DNA of 64,000 nucleotides, from positions 64,001 to 128,000 of the forward strand of contig JAJEKV010000186.1 in assembly GCA_021234155.1 (NCBI GenBank). The letters run 5' to 3'. Below are positions 45,453 to 57,102 of the stretch, piece after piece (position 1 is the stretch's first letter; the number at the start of each line of letters is the position of its first letter). The stretch is from Isoetes taiwanensis. Lineage: Eukaryota; Streptophyta; Lycopodiopsida; Isoetales; Isoetaceae. Under the pieces are notes generated by a model. That model saw nothing but the letters and a program-made list of their open reading frames with translations. It was not told where the DNA came from and did not search any database. Position numbers and translations under genes: made by a program.

Positions 45453-46650
45453 TTGCAGAACCAAGTGCAATCTGCATATTGGACGAGCATACAGATTACC
45501 ATCTTGGTGCATATTACGTACTTTGTAGACCCTATGTCAGGGGATGTGATCAAAGACACTCATTATTATATATCTGATGATACAAAGCACGATACACTGT
45601 TTGTTCAGCATGCATTTATGATGCATTATGAGTTTATGAAACAACAAGGTATAGATCCAGATAAGCACTGGGTCTTTCCAGATGGAGCAGCATCACAGTT
45701 CAAAGCAGCAAGACCCTTCTACTTTGTTGGAAGGTATGCAGTTGCCACAAAAATTGAGATGATGTGGAATTTTTTTGGCTCAAACCATGGGAAGGGAGAG
45801 CATGATGGCAAAGCCGCAGAATTAAAATGGTGGCTGAGGGAATTGATGAAGAGAGTACAGTCCATAAAAATTGAAAATGCAGCTGATATAGTTAAAGTAG
45901 CCAGGGATGGTTTTTCGTCTAGTGCTCCATCTTCTAGTTTGAAAAAAAAACTAGTAAGAAGATGGTTTTAGGAAGGTGGGGGTGAAAAGGAACAACCTTT
46001 GGGCAGCAGATACTATGGAGGACACAAGGAACATCCATTCTGTTCATGCATTCAATTTAGAATGCCCTACGCAATTGCATGTAAGACGTTTGTCTTGCTT
46101 TTGTGCAAATTGCTTTGATGTAGAATGGGAAAAATGCATGAACAAAGAATATGTAGACGATTGGGAGCTTGTGATTATTCAACCAAGCAATGTTCTACGT
46201 GATGAATATGAGGAACGTAAATCTCAAAGAACAAGATTCTCTGAGCTATCTACTGTTCTAAAAGATAGCATAGGAGTAGGCGACAATTTTGTTGTTGCTG
46301 CTCCAAAATATAATGAAGAGGGAGCACTATTTTGGTTGGTGTGTTGTACAAAGACAACCTATGTTGTTAAGGAAGACTTTGAGGTGAATGGGCAAATATT
46401 TTATGCAGGAGAGGAGCTTCTTGAAGGTATTTATTATAAAAAGGCACCAAGATCACGTACAAGCTATATCTATTGTTCAGACGAGCCAAAAGCCATAGTC
46501 TACACAAGTCAAGTTTGTGGAATTAAATTGGTCATGCCACAGGCAAAACATCGATTGAAGGGAAACCAGGTTGTATACACACTTAGTGAAGCTGATAGTG
46601 AAAAGATTTTAGACAATCTCCCCGATGTTCTATCTGATGATGAAGACTAG
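45453..46650 (+). pseudogene. DDE-type transposase relic, C-terminal two thirds
   Basis: The first frame (45453-45971) carries HWVFPDGAASQFKAARPF (acidic and QFK block) and WNFFGSNHGKGEHDGKAAEL (HGKG-x-x-DG block), features of a large family of DDE-like transposases common in eukaryotic genomes. After frame changes at a run of nine A (about 45950) and a run of G (about 45980) the second frame begins WAADTMEDTRNIHSVHAFN and contains LFWLVCCTKTTYVVKEDFEV, the C-terminal domain of such proteins. It ends in an acidic tail (LPDVLSDDED) at 46650. The N-terminal third is absent. Its family is related to, but distinct from, the copy at 14.3-16.5 kb. Confidence 0.65.
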
Positions 46651-46900
46651 GTATCTGACTCTATCTGATTTGTCCTTTTTTTGGCTTTGTACCATATTTC
46701 TGATTTATCAGATTTATCAGATTGTACGGATTATCAATAAAGTCTCTGTCAATTGCATGTTATTTTGAAAGAGTAAACTGGAATTTTAAATGCATGGTTT
46801 TGTTTAGGAGTTTAGGCTTGGAGACTGTAAACCTGTATAAACCTGTATAAACCTGTTATGTCAGATTATCAGAAGTTGTACTAGACTTGATTCTTGGCAA

Positions 46901-47000
46901 ATTCGACACCATTCTTTTGTTTTTTAGCATGCTCACGGATGCCTACCTACCAATTCGACACCATTCTTTGTTTTTTAGCATGCCCACTGATGCCTAGCTA
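46901..47000. repeat. 52-bp tandem duplication
   Basis: ATTCGACACCATTCTTT starts at 46901 and 46953; the units share TTTTTTAGCATG. Confidence 0.85.
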
Positions 47001-47099
47001 CAATTAGGCACCCAGATCCGTCAAATCAGCAGATGGATTGAAGAAATTTAGGGCTGAAGATATTAGTTTCATATATCCCACAGGCTCAATAGGAAAAAG

Positions 47100-47880
47100 A
47101 AAACATGGGTATCTTTTTTTATGTTTTTTTTTTAATATTTTTTAATGTTTAATGATGTTGTGCCACATGTATAAGTTAACATATAATTAAAAGTTAACTT
47201 GAGGGGGGATTAGATAGGATTTTTTTTTTTAATGTTTTTTTATGTTTTCTTTTTTAATGTTTTTTTAATGTTTAATGATGATGTGGCACATGTTGTTAAC
47301 TTAACATTAACTTATATAAGTTAACTTATAATTAACATGGGCTGCTTACATGGGCTGCCAGTTGGACTGGCACATGGACTGCCACTTGGCTTGGCACATG
47401 GTGATGTGGCACATGTAGTGCCACATTAACTTACACTTAACATTAACATATTAACTCAAGATTAACATATTAACCTAAATAACTAGCCCTCAAAAAAAAA
47501 ACTTTTACTTGTCCACATATACTTCCAAATGCACATGGACTCCACATGGACTGCTTACATGGACAACCACATGGGCTACTGACATGGCATGCCACATGGA
47601 CTACTTACATGGACCACCACTTGGACTGGCACATGATGACAATATGTGGTGATGATGACTAGGATGGCATAACACGTGTTTGATGACTTGGCTCATTGAA
47701 TGCTGACATGGACTGTCACTTGGATTGCCACATGGACTACCACATGGACTAACAAGTTAACTTAACAAGTTGTAAGTTAACTTATTTAAGTTAACTTATA
47801 AAGTTACAACATAACATACAACATTAACATTAACTTGTACTAAACATTAACATATTAACTTAACATTAACATATTAACCT
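47100..47880. repeat. Low-complexity TTAAC and ACATGG repeat region
   Basis: Irregular repeats of TTAACATTAAC, AAGTTAACTTA and CACATGGACTGCCAC are mixed with T runs. Two similar T-rich entries lie near 47110 and 47220. No coding sequence. Confidence 0.6.
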
Positions 47881-48059
47881 AAACATCTAGCCCTTAAAAA
47901 AAAAAAAAACAAATACTTGTCCACATGGCATCACGTGCATGATGATGTGGCACGTGCATTTTGATAGATACACAAATTTGCTTAAAAATGTAACATTTTC
48001 TTCAAACAAATAAAAGTAGTAGCAATATGAATAGTTCTTTAGTGTCCTATATGAATAGT

Positions 48060-48170
48060 TGCTTAGTGTCCTATCTATATAGGACAATGATAGGTCCTAT
48101 ATAATACAATGATAGGTCCTATTATAGGTCCTATATAGTGTCCTACATAGGTCCTGTATAGGACAATGAT
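48060..48170. repeat. Degenerate ATAGGTCCTATAT repeats
   Basis: About eight copies of TAGGTCCTAT or TAGTGTCCTA, partly palindromic. Confidence 0.7.
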
Positions 48171-48268
48171 GTATGCATGCAAATTTACCCATAAATTTCG
48201 GAACCTCAACAGGATCGAACCATCTCATTTTCCTTTCCTTTACTTTGCTTTTCCTTCTCATTTCAGTA

Positions 48269-48520
48269 ATGCCGCGCACCAAGAGCACCCCGAGGAAGCC
48301 CCCGATGGAGGAATCAAGCCTGAAGCTTCAAAAAATCAGTTTTCAAGCTCGATTTAGTTGCAGAGAGGTGATGATTTTGCAACACAAGGGAGCTTCAGTT
48401 ACTGAAAAAGTACAGCAGTGGGTAGATCGTGCCTGCTTCCATGAGGAACGCCTGTTGAAGATGAAGACTGAAGTTGGTGGAGATGGTGGCCTTAAAATTC
48501 AGCTCAAGATGCCTGATTAA
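48269..48520 (+). CDS. Short basic ORF of unknown function
   Basis: A frame of 83 codons from ATG at 48269: MPRTKSTPRKPPMEESSLKL followed by a mixed charged segment (EKVQQWVDRACFHEERLLKM). No family is recognised. It lies just outside the left copy of the 102-bp inverted repeat. It could be a small gene or the end of a mobile-element ORF. Confidence 0.3.
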   Translation: MPRTKSTPRKPPMEESSLKLQKISFQARFSCREVMILQHKGASVTEKVQQWVDRACFHEERLLKMKTEVGGDGGLKIQLKMPD

Positions 48521-48840
48521 AAAAGTTTTTTAAATCTGCAGTTTTTCATAAAGTATAGTTTTACTATCTTCTTTTCTTTAGTTTTTCGACTCCAGAACAG
48601 GGTTTTTGAACAGTTGTACTTGGTTTCTCTGTAAAAACTTGACCGATATAACATAATGTAACTGTGTTTTTTTTATATGAAAACTGGCCTGTGAAAACTC
48701 GTATGTGAAAACTGGTATGTGAAAACTGGTTTGGACGGGTATTTTTGTAAACAAGTTGACAGAGATAATATAATATGGTTCTATATATGTGTTTTTTGTG
48801 TATTTCGAACACTGGTTATGTTTGTAATCTAATTCAATCT

Positions 48841-48942
48841 GAGTTTCATTAAATTAGTTATGTTTTTAATCTAATTATCTTCTTGCATTATAGAAATGTC
48901 AAGGATCTTGAAGGAATGGATTGCAAATGCAGAACATGGTGT
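48841..48942 (+). repeat. Left copy of a 102-bp inverted repeat (partner 59481-59582)
   Basis: GAGTTTCATTAAATTAGTTA starts the repeat and GAACATGGTGT ends it. The reverse complement of 59481-59582 matches with two differences. It includes the first codons MSRILKEWIANAE of the minus-strand gene on the other side. Confidence 0.85.
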
Positions 48943-49627
48943 ATATTCCACCTGCATTTTATGAGCAACAGGATTTGCCAAAACAATCTACTAGGCTGTT
49001 GCTTGTTGCATGAGAGATAAGAAAAGACAGAATGTTTTTCAAGTTGAACTAGACTTCCAATGAACATTTGTAAGTACATGAACTACAAGCTGATTGTTAC
49101 AAAGTAGAAAAGACCCATAAAAATACATATAGATGCAACTGCTAATTACATCACTACAGATTCAAAGCATTCCTTGGTGATCATTAGTTTTTTCTTTAAG
49201 AAGGCCCCTAAATTTAGTGTTGGAGAGATGAATGAAGAATCTTATTTTATGTATTGTTTTGCAGTTTGAAGAAATCCAGTGAAAGGTAACAGCTTAGTAA
49301 AAGGGAAAAATGTAGAACCATTCACAATCTGCAAATTACATGAAGATCTGCAAATTACATGAAGGCTTATACACAACTTATCAAAGAACTCCCTCAAGGC
49401 ATGTATTTTATTAATTCAACACAAGAGCCAAGACTTGGTCACTTATCTTGTGTGAGAAAATACAACAACAATTATAATGATACAATTTCACTAAACAAAA
49501 CCATGGTCAAGGATCATATAAAACACTGTTCAAAACGGATTGACCGTTTCATCGTGAGATAAGCTTTCCTTTCTGTGCCACAATAAATACCAGACCTACA
49601 ATGCCAGATTCAATCACTGTTTCAAAT

Positions 49628-50688
49628 TCAATTTTGCATAAAAACTCCAAGTGATGTGAATAGGCTCATTTTGATGTCAACGATATCTGTATTTCTTAAG
49701 AGTATCAATTGCTTTCTTCGAAACCTTATCCAGAAAGTAGTTAATGGATTGGCTTGAAGATACACTTCCACATTCTCAGCTTCTAACAGTAGTTCCAGCC
49801 ATGGTCTTAGATGTTCGAATAGGAAGTCACCATCTCTTCTGGATGGTTGATAAGTATTAGGGCATACCATTGTATGTGGACTGTTCTTAAAACCACGGTA
49901 CGCCATATCATCGACTAGCAATGTATTTTTGTCCATCCAACCTCCCTTTATTTCAGAATAAACTTTGCTCCTTCAACAAGACAGGTTTCCTTTCAACTTT
50001 GAATGCCGTATTTGTGCACTTAGCTGAAGAACATGTAAACTGTAATTTTTCTCGAACAGCTCTTTCAAACATGTGATTCAGAATAAGATTAGTTGCAGTG
50101 CTGCTCAATGTTATCCAAATGGCAATCTTGAAGTGCTCCATGCACCACTCTAGAAGCTCCTTGGCTCTGGGGCGCAATACAACTATCTTTGTGTGATTAA
50201 GGTGCTTATGTTCTACACCATCCATGACACAACTTGGCAATGGCTCTGTATTTTCAAATAGCTTCATCAACACTCCATCTAGCTCAAAAATCAAAAGCTT
50301 TTTATGCGACTTTATCCTTTTGGTACATGGGGACTTGGAAGGACTGCCAAAAACTTCACCGCATTTACTTTTCCTCGTTGCAGCAATTAAAGACCTTTTA
50401 TTTCCTGGAAGAAAATGCTTTCAAATAAACAAACATAATCACTTCATACAAAAAAAATAAAGAATTACCAGGTGAAACAGATTCTTCAAATTGTGATCGA
50501 TGAGATGTCTCTTTCTTTGTCTTCACAACTGGACTACATGATGAAATTGGAAGACTCAGATGGGTTTCAATGGCCTTATTATCCTCTGCTACACCATGAA
50601 ACTTTGATTGAGACAAAGTAGCCTGTCAAGAAGCGGACTGCCCACATTCAGTTTCTTTCCAAAAGGTGATGAAGCGGTGTCACTCATA
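49628..50688 (-). pseudogene. FCP1-like (NIF/HAD) phosphatase module, 3' part of a split gene
   Basis: From about 50400 the minus strand reads KRIKSHKKLLIFELDGVLM, then IVVLRPRAKELLEWCMEHF, IAIWITLSSTAT and, after a one-base frame change near 49955, MDKNTLLVDDMAYRGFKNSP and FLFEHLRPWLELLLEAENVE. This is the order of the HAD-type FCP1/TIM50-like phosphatase fold. In motif I the catalytic D-x-D is E-x-D (FELDG), so the nucleophile is lost. Upstream, MSDTASSPFGKKLNVG at about 50688 joins in frame with GLKRLQDGKD at 58163 once the retroposon is removed. So the RING/coiled-coil gene at 58.2-59.5 kb and this module were one gene. Confidence 0.65.
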
Positions 50689-52484
50689 TTTTTTCTTTTT
50701 CTTTTTTTTTTGAAGGTAAGAAATTTTTTTTTATTCAGATAGGAAGAATTACATCAGAGAGATCCCATAAAGGATCAGATAACCTTGAAGTACAAAGGAT
50801 CCCTTATGGATCTAATGTAATACTTGAAGCTTAAGTACTCATATATTTTCCTCAACATCTTCTTCCAACTAACTAGTACTACAGGATCAGAATCAACATC
50901 TTCATAGCTAGAAGAATACTACAGGAGACAAAAATCGATTTTCCTCAAGCTACAAATATATCTTGAATGCTCTATACATAGTCTGCCCACCTAGTAACCA
51001 GATGATGTAAAGATGATATCTGAGATAAGCCATTCAGGCTCCCTAAAGTTTCAAGCCGAATAGTAGAAACATATAAATTCTCTGAAATACTGAGAAAAGG
51101 CAAGAAAAATCTGTGTATCTGTATAGCAGTAGCAAAATGGAATGGATCCATAGCAGCCTGAATAAGCTCTCACTCATACAAAATGTTAGAGCATGCCTGA
51201 TCCAAGCGTATCAGTACTTGTAAAAGACATGAGGTTCTGGCATACACAAGACACCCAAAAATTTAACCACTATAATAAATCACTAGGAAACCGCTATAGA
51301 TGTGGTTTTTTATGTCAAAATTTTTATTCCTAATAAAAACCACATAACATAGTGGTTTTTATAACTAGTGCGTGGTTATTCATGTTGCTTTTTTATTATA
51401 GCATGGTTTATTAAAACTGATATTATTTTATTATATAGTTTCTAGCACCAACAGTGGTCATTCATGTTGGTTTTCTAATGTCACATGGTTTATTAAATCG
51501 ACAGAGTTGTGTAGCATGGTTTTTCAACACAACTTTAATGTGGCAATGGTTCTTTATGTTGATTTTCTACTGTCACAAAGTTGAAGTACTTTATGGCGTG
51601 CTTTTTTATACCAACTTAAATGCCATAATGGTTATTCATGCTAGTTTTTTATATCACGGTGTGTTATTAAATGGTTGTGGTTTATTTTATAATTTCAATA
51701 CCAAGTTAATTGTCATGGTAATTACTCATAGATATTCGCCTAAGAGGACTTGGCTATCTATAGTGATTACTCATAAGGCACCCAAAAACAATTATCATAA
51801 TTAACCACCAAACCACTATAGATAAGGTCTTTTGTATTTTTTGTTGTTTTTTGAAATACTTTGACCTTATTCAAATATCATGAAATAAGCACAAAACATA
51901 TCTGTTGTAATTTATTATTTTTTGGTCTCTTGCAAATTGTTTTGCATATTTAGAAAAGCAATATAATAGTGGTCTTCTAGAACTATATGTGGTTTTACAT
52001 TCACACTTCTTACATTAACTAGCTGAGGTCTATATCATGATCTTCTATCAGTGTTCTAAAACTATAGTCGCTACTTACTAATATAAGATCATTTATTGCT
52101 TAGACATTAGAATCAACTACTTTTTCAATGTAATTATGTGTAACCTAATGCATATACTTGATGCATTATAAAATGTCAAATATAATATCAGAGTACATTT
52201 TCATTTGATGCATATGTTCCCTAGCTTGGATTCCTTCCTTGTTGATCCATTTACACCTGCAGATAATAAGTTGAATGTTAGTGCATTCATACACTTTAGC
52301 AAGTTTGGTTCCAAGATACAATCCATCCAATTTCATATTTAGAATTATCTATAGATGCTTTCTAATGTTGATATCAATATAGGAGCATGCCAAACATAGA
52401 TAGCTTCACTTGGATTCTTGTTGGAGACACGATCGTCACACAATCATCTACGAATGTATAGTTGGTTAGCAAGCCTGTTACTAC

Positions 52485-52625
52485 TAAGGGTTTTCCCTCG
52501 AAAACCCTTCGAGACAAGGGTTTTTAATCTTGGACAGCAATAAGCCTGTTTTCCTTTGTTTGGGTTCCATAGGCCATTTGGTCTTCGTGGATGATAAAAT
52601 CCAATACAGTTCGATTCAATTCTAT
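52485..52625 (+). mobile_element. LINE 3' UTR copy
   Basis: GGGTTTTCCCTCGAAAACCC followed by GAGACAAGGGTTTTTAATC, and CCATTTGGTCTTCGTGGATG near the end, parallel the 3' UTR at 42030-42150. The tail is a diverged TTCTA-type repeat. Confidence 0.65.
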
Positions 52626-53665
52626 TTAAGAGGCCAAACCTTCAACAAATGCTAAGACTACTAAGAAATTTTCAATCGCTCTGAAAATGTTTTCCTCAAA
52701 TTCATAGGTTGAAGGTATTTTATAATCTATGATTTTATCAAGAATACGACTTTTGGATGTCTAGTCAATTCTGAAAAGGCCTAGCAAGGCTTGAAGAAAA
52801 CATTTTAGACCTGCTGAGGCCTAACATGCCTAGCAAGGTTAACATGTTATAGATATTTACTTAGGCTGAGACCACATCATTTAACGATTTTTAGGATCTT
52901 TCAACCATTTAAGTTAAAAAGATATTGATATGCCAAACTGAATAGTTTAAATGAAGAAGCAAGCGCAGGAGGAGGCCACTCTTGATCAAAGCACCAAAAC
53001 AGAGCTAAACAAAACCACCAAGTGACCATTTAGCCTTGGGGCATGCCCCTTGTCTATACGCCACAATCAAGAAGGTTGGTCACCATGTTGTATGTAACAA
53101 ATAACGATAATGATCTCACATAGCTAACATCACATACATGGGTGGACGCATACCTCTACCATGGAGAAATACAAAGTTTCATGGGGTCTTTATAGAATAA
53201 TGCAACCCCGCCCCCACTCTATGTTATGCAACCCCCGGTTTCATATATATGATGGAGAAATCAAATGTTTCAATGCTCGCTTATTTGCGTGATGCTACCT
53301 TGGTCTCATCGTGGTTCAAACCCCCGTTAGTAGATCTCCTGCAAGGCCATAGCCATACTTTGAGAAGAATTTCTGGCACTTGGAAGGGGTGCTTTGGCCA
53401 CTAGACCAACTACAAGGCCGTAGCCATACTTCACGAGGAGTTTTTGGCCAGTCACGAATCTTAAACATATCCAGAATTTTGTACTTACAGTTATGAATAG
53501 CATGCTATAGAAGTAGTTGTTGGTGGGTTTATGCTTGCATTGATTTCACTGGGGCGCAACTGCAGTTCGGGCATGTATTTATATATGTTGCTGTACTTAT
53601 TGTGTATATTTAACATTTCACTGGTTTATAATCCAATGATTATACATGAAAAAGAATACTTAGAC

Positions 53666-53722
53666 CTAAGAGCCGGTTCACATACAGTGAACCCTTTTAC
53701 AAGCATGTGAACTGGCTCTTAG
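53666..53722. repeat. 57-bp hairpin
   Basis: CTAAGAGCCGGTTCACAT pairs with ATGTGAACTGGCTCTTAG with a single G:A difference; the loop is 21 bases. Confidence 0.85.
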
Positions 53723-54675
53723 TGTAGGCTAGAATTGATCACACTAATGATGCTTGAACAACATAAATAACCATAAGAATAGCTTGAAAACTTGAACAAA
53801 TCCACCGGCTCTGTAAAATAGGCTTCCATTCTGTAAACCTTTGTAATTTCGACCTATTGTTTATTACGGATAAATTGCAGTTTGAGTCACTAACCTATCT
53901 ATGACACATCTTTCCAACGATGAAAAAATTTTTGAAGCGGGAAATGCTATGCAACGGCAACTGTGGGCCTGCTCGGAGGCAAGGCAATTTCGAATGTGCA
54001 CACCTGTCTCCTTACGGTCTTTTACTTTTTTGATAACAGATGCGCCATAGCTATGGCGCCTAAAGTAAAGCATTTTCCTGTTCAACCAGATTCGACTTGG
54101 AAGCTCAATGCTTTCTAGATCGCTGGCCTGCACGAAGGCATGCCTCTCCTTATCTGCATGTGAGGCTTCCTCGAGACCCAGTTCTTCTGGCCCCTTATTT
54201 GCAAGAATAGCTGTAGCTATGGCGCAATGCTATCCTGGCAATCTTTCTCAGATTCATCCGGCAAGCCCAAGTCATTTTTACCCCTAATTTTTGCTTTGTT
54301 CGGTGTTCTATTTAAACTGTAGGAAGCTTGGCGATTCAGATGGCTTTTCAGGTAACCCAAGTGTTTTATTTATGGCGCTAAAGCAAAATATTTATACAGA
54401 CTAGGGTTCGGGACCATTGTAAGCATCCGTTAAAATATTAAAAAAAACACCTTATTATTAAAATAGTCGGATCCCCTTCCTTTTTTATTTTTGGATTTCA
54501 CGGAAATCTAACGGGTGAAATTTTTTTGGACGGAAAATTAGCTGGAGCCAGGGGGAAATGACGGAAATATTTATGGTAGTAGGGTAATTTTCGATTTTGC
54601 CAATAGGTTAAACGTTTTTTAGTATTTTAGGGTTTTTCTTTCTGATGTTTTGGTGCAACGGCGGCAGCGGCAGAG

Positions 54676-55714
54676 ATGGAGGAAATCGTCTCCACGATGG
54701 AGGGCGGTGCCGGATCTGAAGCTGAACTGCTCTTCTTCTTATTCTTCCTCTTTTTATTCTTCCTCTTTTCCTTGTGGCTATGGAGGAAGAGGCGCCCTCC
54801 TTCTCTATTTCCATCGGATAGGCTCAAGCCACAACTCTGCATTGCGCAGGTATTGGAGCTGCGGTTACTTCACCTTCTCCATCTCGTCTGCCGCCTCAGC
54901 CTCATCTTCAGCATGCAGACTCCTCCCTTACCCAAGAGACCACACTGGAAGGTAACGATTTTTTGCTTGAGAAATTTCGGCTGAGAAGACTAGGTTTCGT
55001 TATTACAGACAGTCTAGTTCCTTCCTACTCACATATCTCACAGCCATTGCTTCTTTTCTACTATTTTCTTGTTGACCCATGTGATTTGTTCCAGGTCTCT
55101 ATCTTTTCTTGATTTTCTTCCTCTTGTCTCTTCCTCTTTTCATATTTATCTAGCCAAATGGGAACCAAATGCAGTATGAGAATAGATTAAGATCCCTGGC
55201 ATGGTTATGGCCATGCTTAAGACAGCTACTTTTGAAGCTACTTTTGATCAGATATGAGTTCATGTGCTTTGTCTTCAACAACATTGTAATTTGCTAGAAA
55301 TCTTTTTCTTTTGAAGATATTGCAGTGGCATATACTGCAAAACAAATCGGCACTAAATCAGTAGGCATATTTATCATGGGTGGCTAATTTACATTTGGAT
55401 TGCAGTATACAACGGACTAATATGTAAGGATGCTTTATTTGGGAGTTATCTATGGGGCTAGTTCTTGGCCCTACATGCTGGTCCTATCTATCTTGTGCAT
55501 GTGGTGTGTATGCTTGCACCTTTGGGTCAGGCCCAACTTATTTGATCACACTATTCTTCGTGTACGTAAACAAAGAATATGCAAGTCTTTGTGTTCTATG
55601 GTTCTCGAAAGCATTTTGATATGGCAATGCAGTCACATTCATCATTTGGATGACTTGTCACCTCCAAGTGAAGCAATCCCTCTAGAAGATACCGCTAGTT
55701 TCTTGAAACCATGA
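54676..55714 (+). other. Possible captured gene fragment with a membrane segment
   Basis: An ATG at 54676 starts a frame with an acidic head (MEEIVSTMEGGAGSEAE), a strongly hydrophobic stretch of L and F, and a basic end (WRKRRPP), as in a single-pass membrane protein. GC content is locally higher than the surroundings. A second frame at 55430-55714 reads MLYLGVIYGASSWPYMLVLS. I recognise neither. Both lie inside the CACTA-type element, so they may be captured host sequence. Confidence 0.3.
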
Positions 55715-56810
55715 TGCACCGTAAAATATTCGCATTTTCCTCCTATGACGGCCTCTAAAGTTATACAATCTTTTCCATTTATGTATCTTCACCTTTGTTC
55801 TCCTTCGTATAGTACGCCTTTATGCATCTTTGATCCGCTTTTTGTGCTTCTCTTGTTGTCTATATCAGATGTGCCTTCATATTTTCTATCACTCAACCTG
55901 TCTCTTACCAATACTACATGAGCTTACTCCAAAGACATACACTCATTCCTTGTTACCATTCAATTACCATTTGTATTGCTCAAATTTCATTATTTGGATT
56001 CTTACTCTTTGACACATTTGATGACTATAACAAAGATGGATGACCCGACTTCTAGTTACTATAACATGTAACAGTTTGTAAACTTCAATAGTTTTGTTTT
56101 CATGTAAGTCTCAAAGATGTACAATTGGGATGTACCAAAGAACTGATTTTAGTACCGTAAACAACAAGTGGAGCTTTGATGCTTGCATGGAGAGGTACTT
56201 GGTGATCTTGGAAGTGTCAATGCCAGTTTGTGTCCGAGTGATAGCTTTGATTGCAAATGGCAAGTGCTAAGAGCGTTAGGGGGGCATGATTGTGGCTTCT
56301 CATTTCGCCAAGCTTGGACTCCTTTGTTTTGAAGACCGTTCTATAATGATGGTGCCAAGAGTGGGCAGTGGAAGCATGATGGTGGCATTCCAATATTTCT
56401 TAGCAATTTGTCATTTTTCCTTTTCTATTCCTTTGATTTGACAGATATTTTGTCCCTTATTTTTTAACAGAGAATCAAGTTCTGGCTATGGCGTCCATCT
56501 TCGATTAAGAAGGATATAAAAGTCTGGTCTGCATTGCTAGAATTATAAATTCAGTAAATTGTTGCTTTATTTTTTTCTCTCACATGCAAGAGGTGAGTAC
56601 GTGAGTATTGCAAGGTCGTCATTTTCCTCCTGTACTAGATGTTTACCTTTTGCTTTGCTGTAGTTTTTTACATATTTGGGGAAATAAAATTATTATTGTT
56701 CATGAATGAGTTTCGGAAATGGTTGGGGTTCAAATCCCCTTGCTCCCTATTCTTTTTTGGCTATTGAGGAAAACAGATACAGTGAATTAACAATAAAAAG
56801 TACTACTATA
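55715..56810. other. No gene seen (interior of the CACTA-type element)
   Basis: AT-rich with scattered stops in all frames. Confidence 0.35.
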
Positions 56811-57102
56811 CATAAGAAACCCTACATGGTCCTTAATAGTTTTAGTCGCCTATATTTGAAATGCTTCAAACAACAGACCATTACTTGTATGCATAAGAAA
56901 CCATCCACGGTCCTTAATAGTCTTATACTTAAAAACTTGAAATGCTTCAAACAGCATACCATTACTGGTTTATAAATGAGAATCATATAGCTAATGCAAA
57001 ACAAAACCGTGCACATTGGCTTTACCATGACATTTAGCCATGCAGTACTACAATAGCCAACCACATTATAAAATCACAATAGCCAACCACATTATAAAAT
57101 CA
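56811..57102. repeat. 81-bp and 26-bp tandem duplications
   Basis: CATAAGAAACC starts at 56811 and 56892, with GGTCCTTAATAGT and GAAATGCTTCAAACA conserved. CAATAGCCAACCACATTATA starts at 57051 and 57077. Confidence 0.85.
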
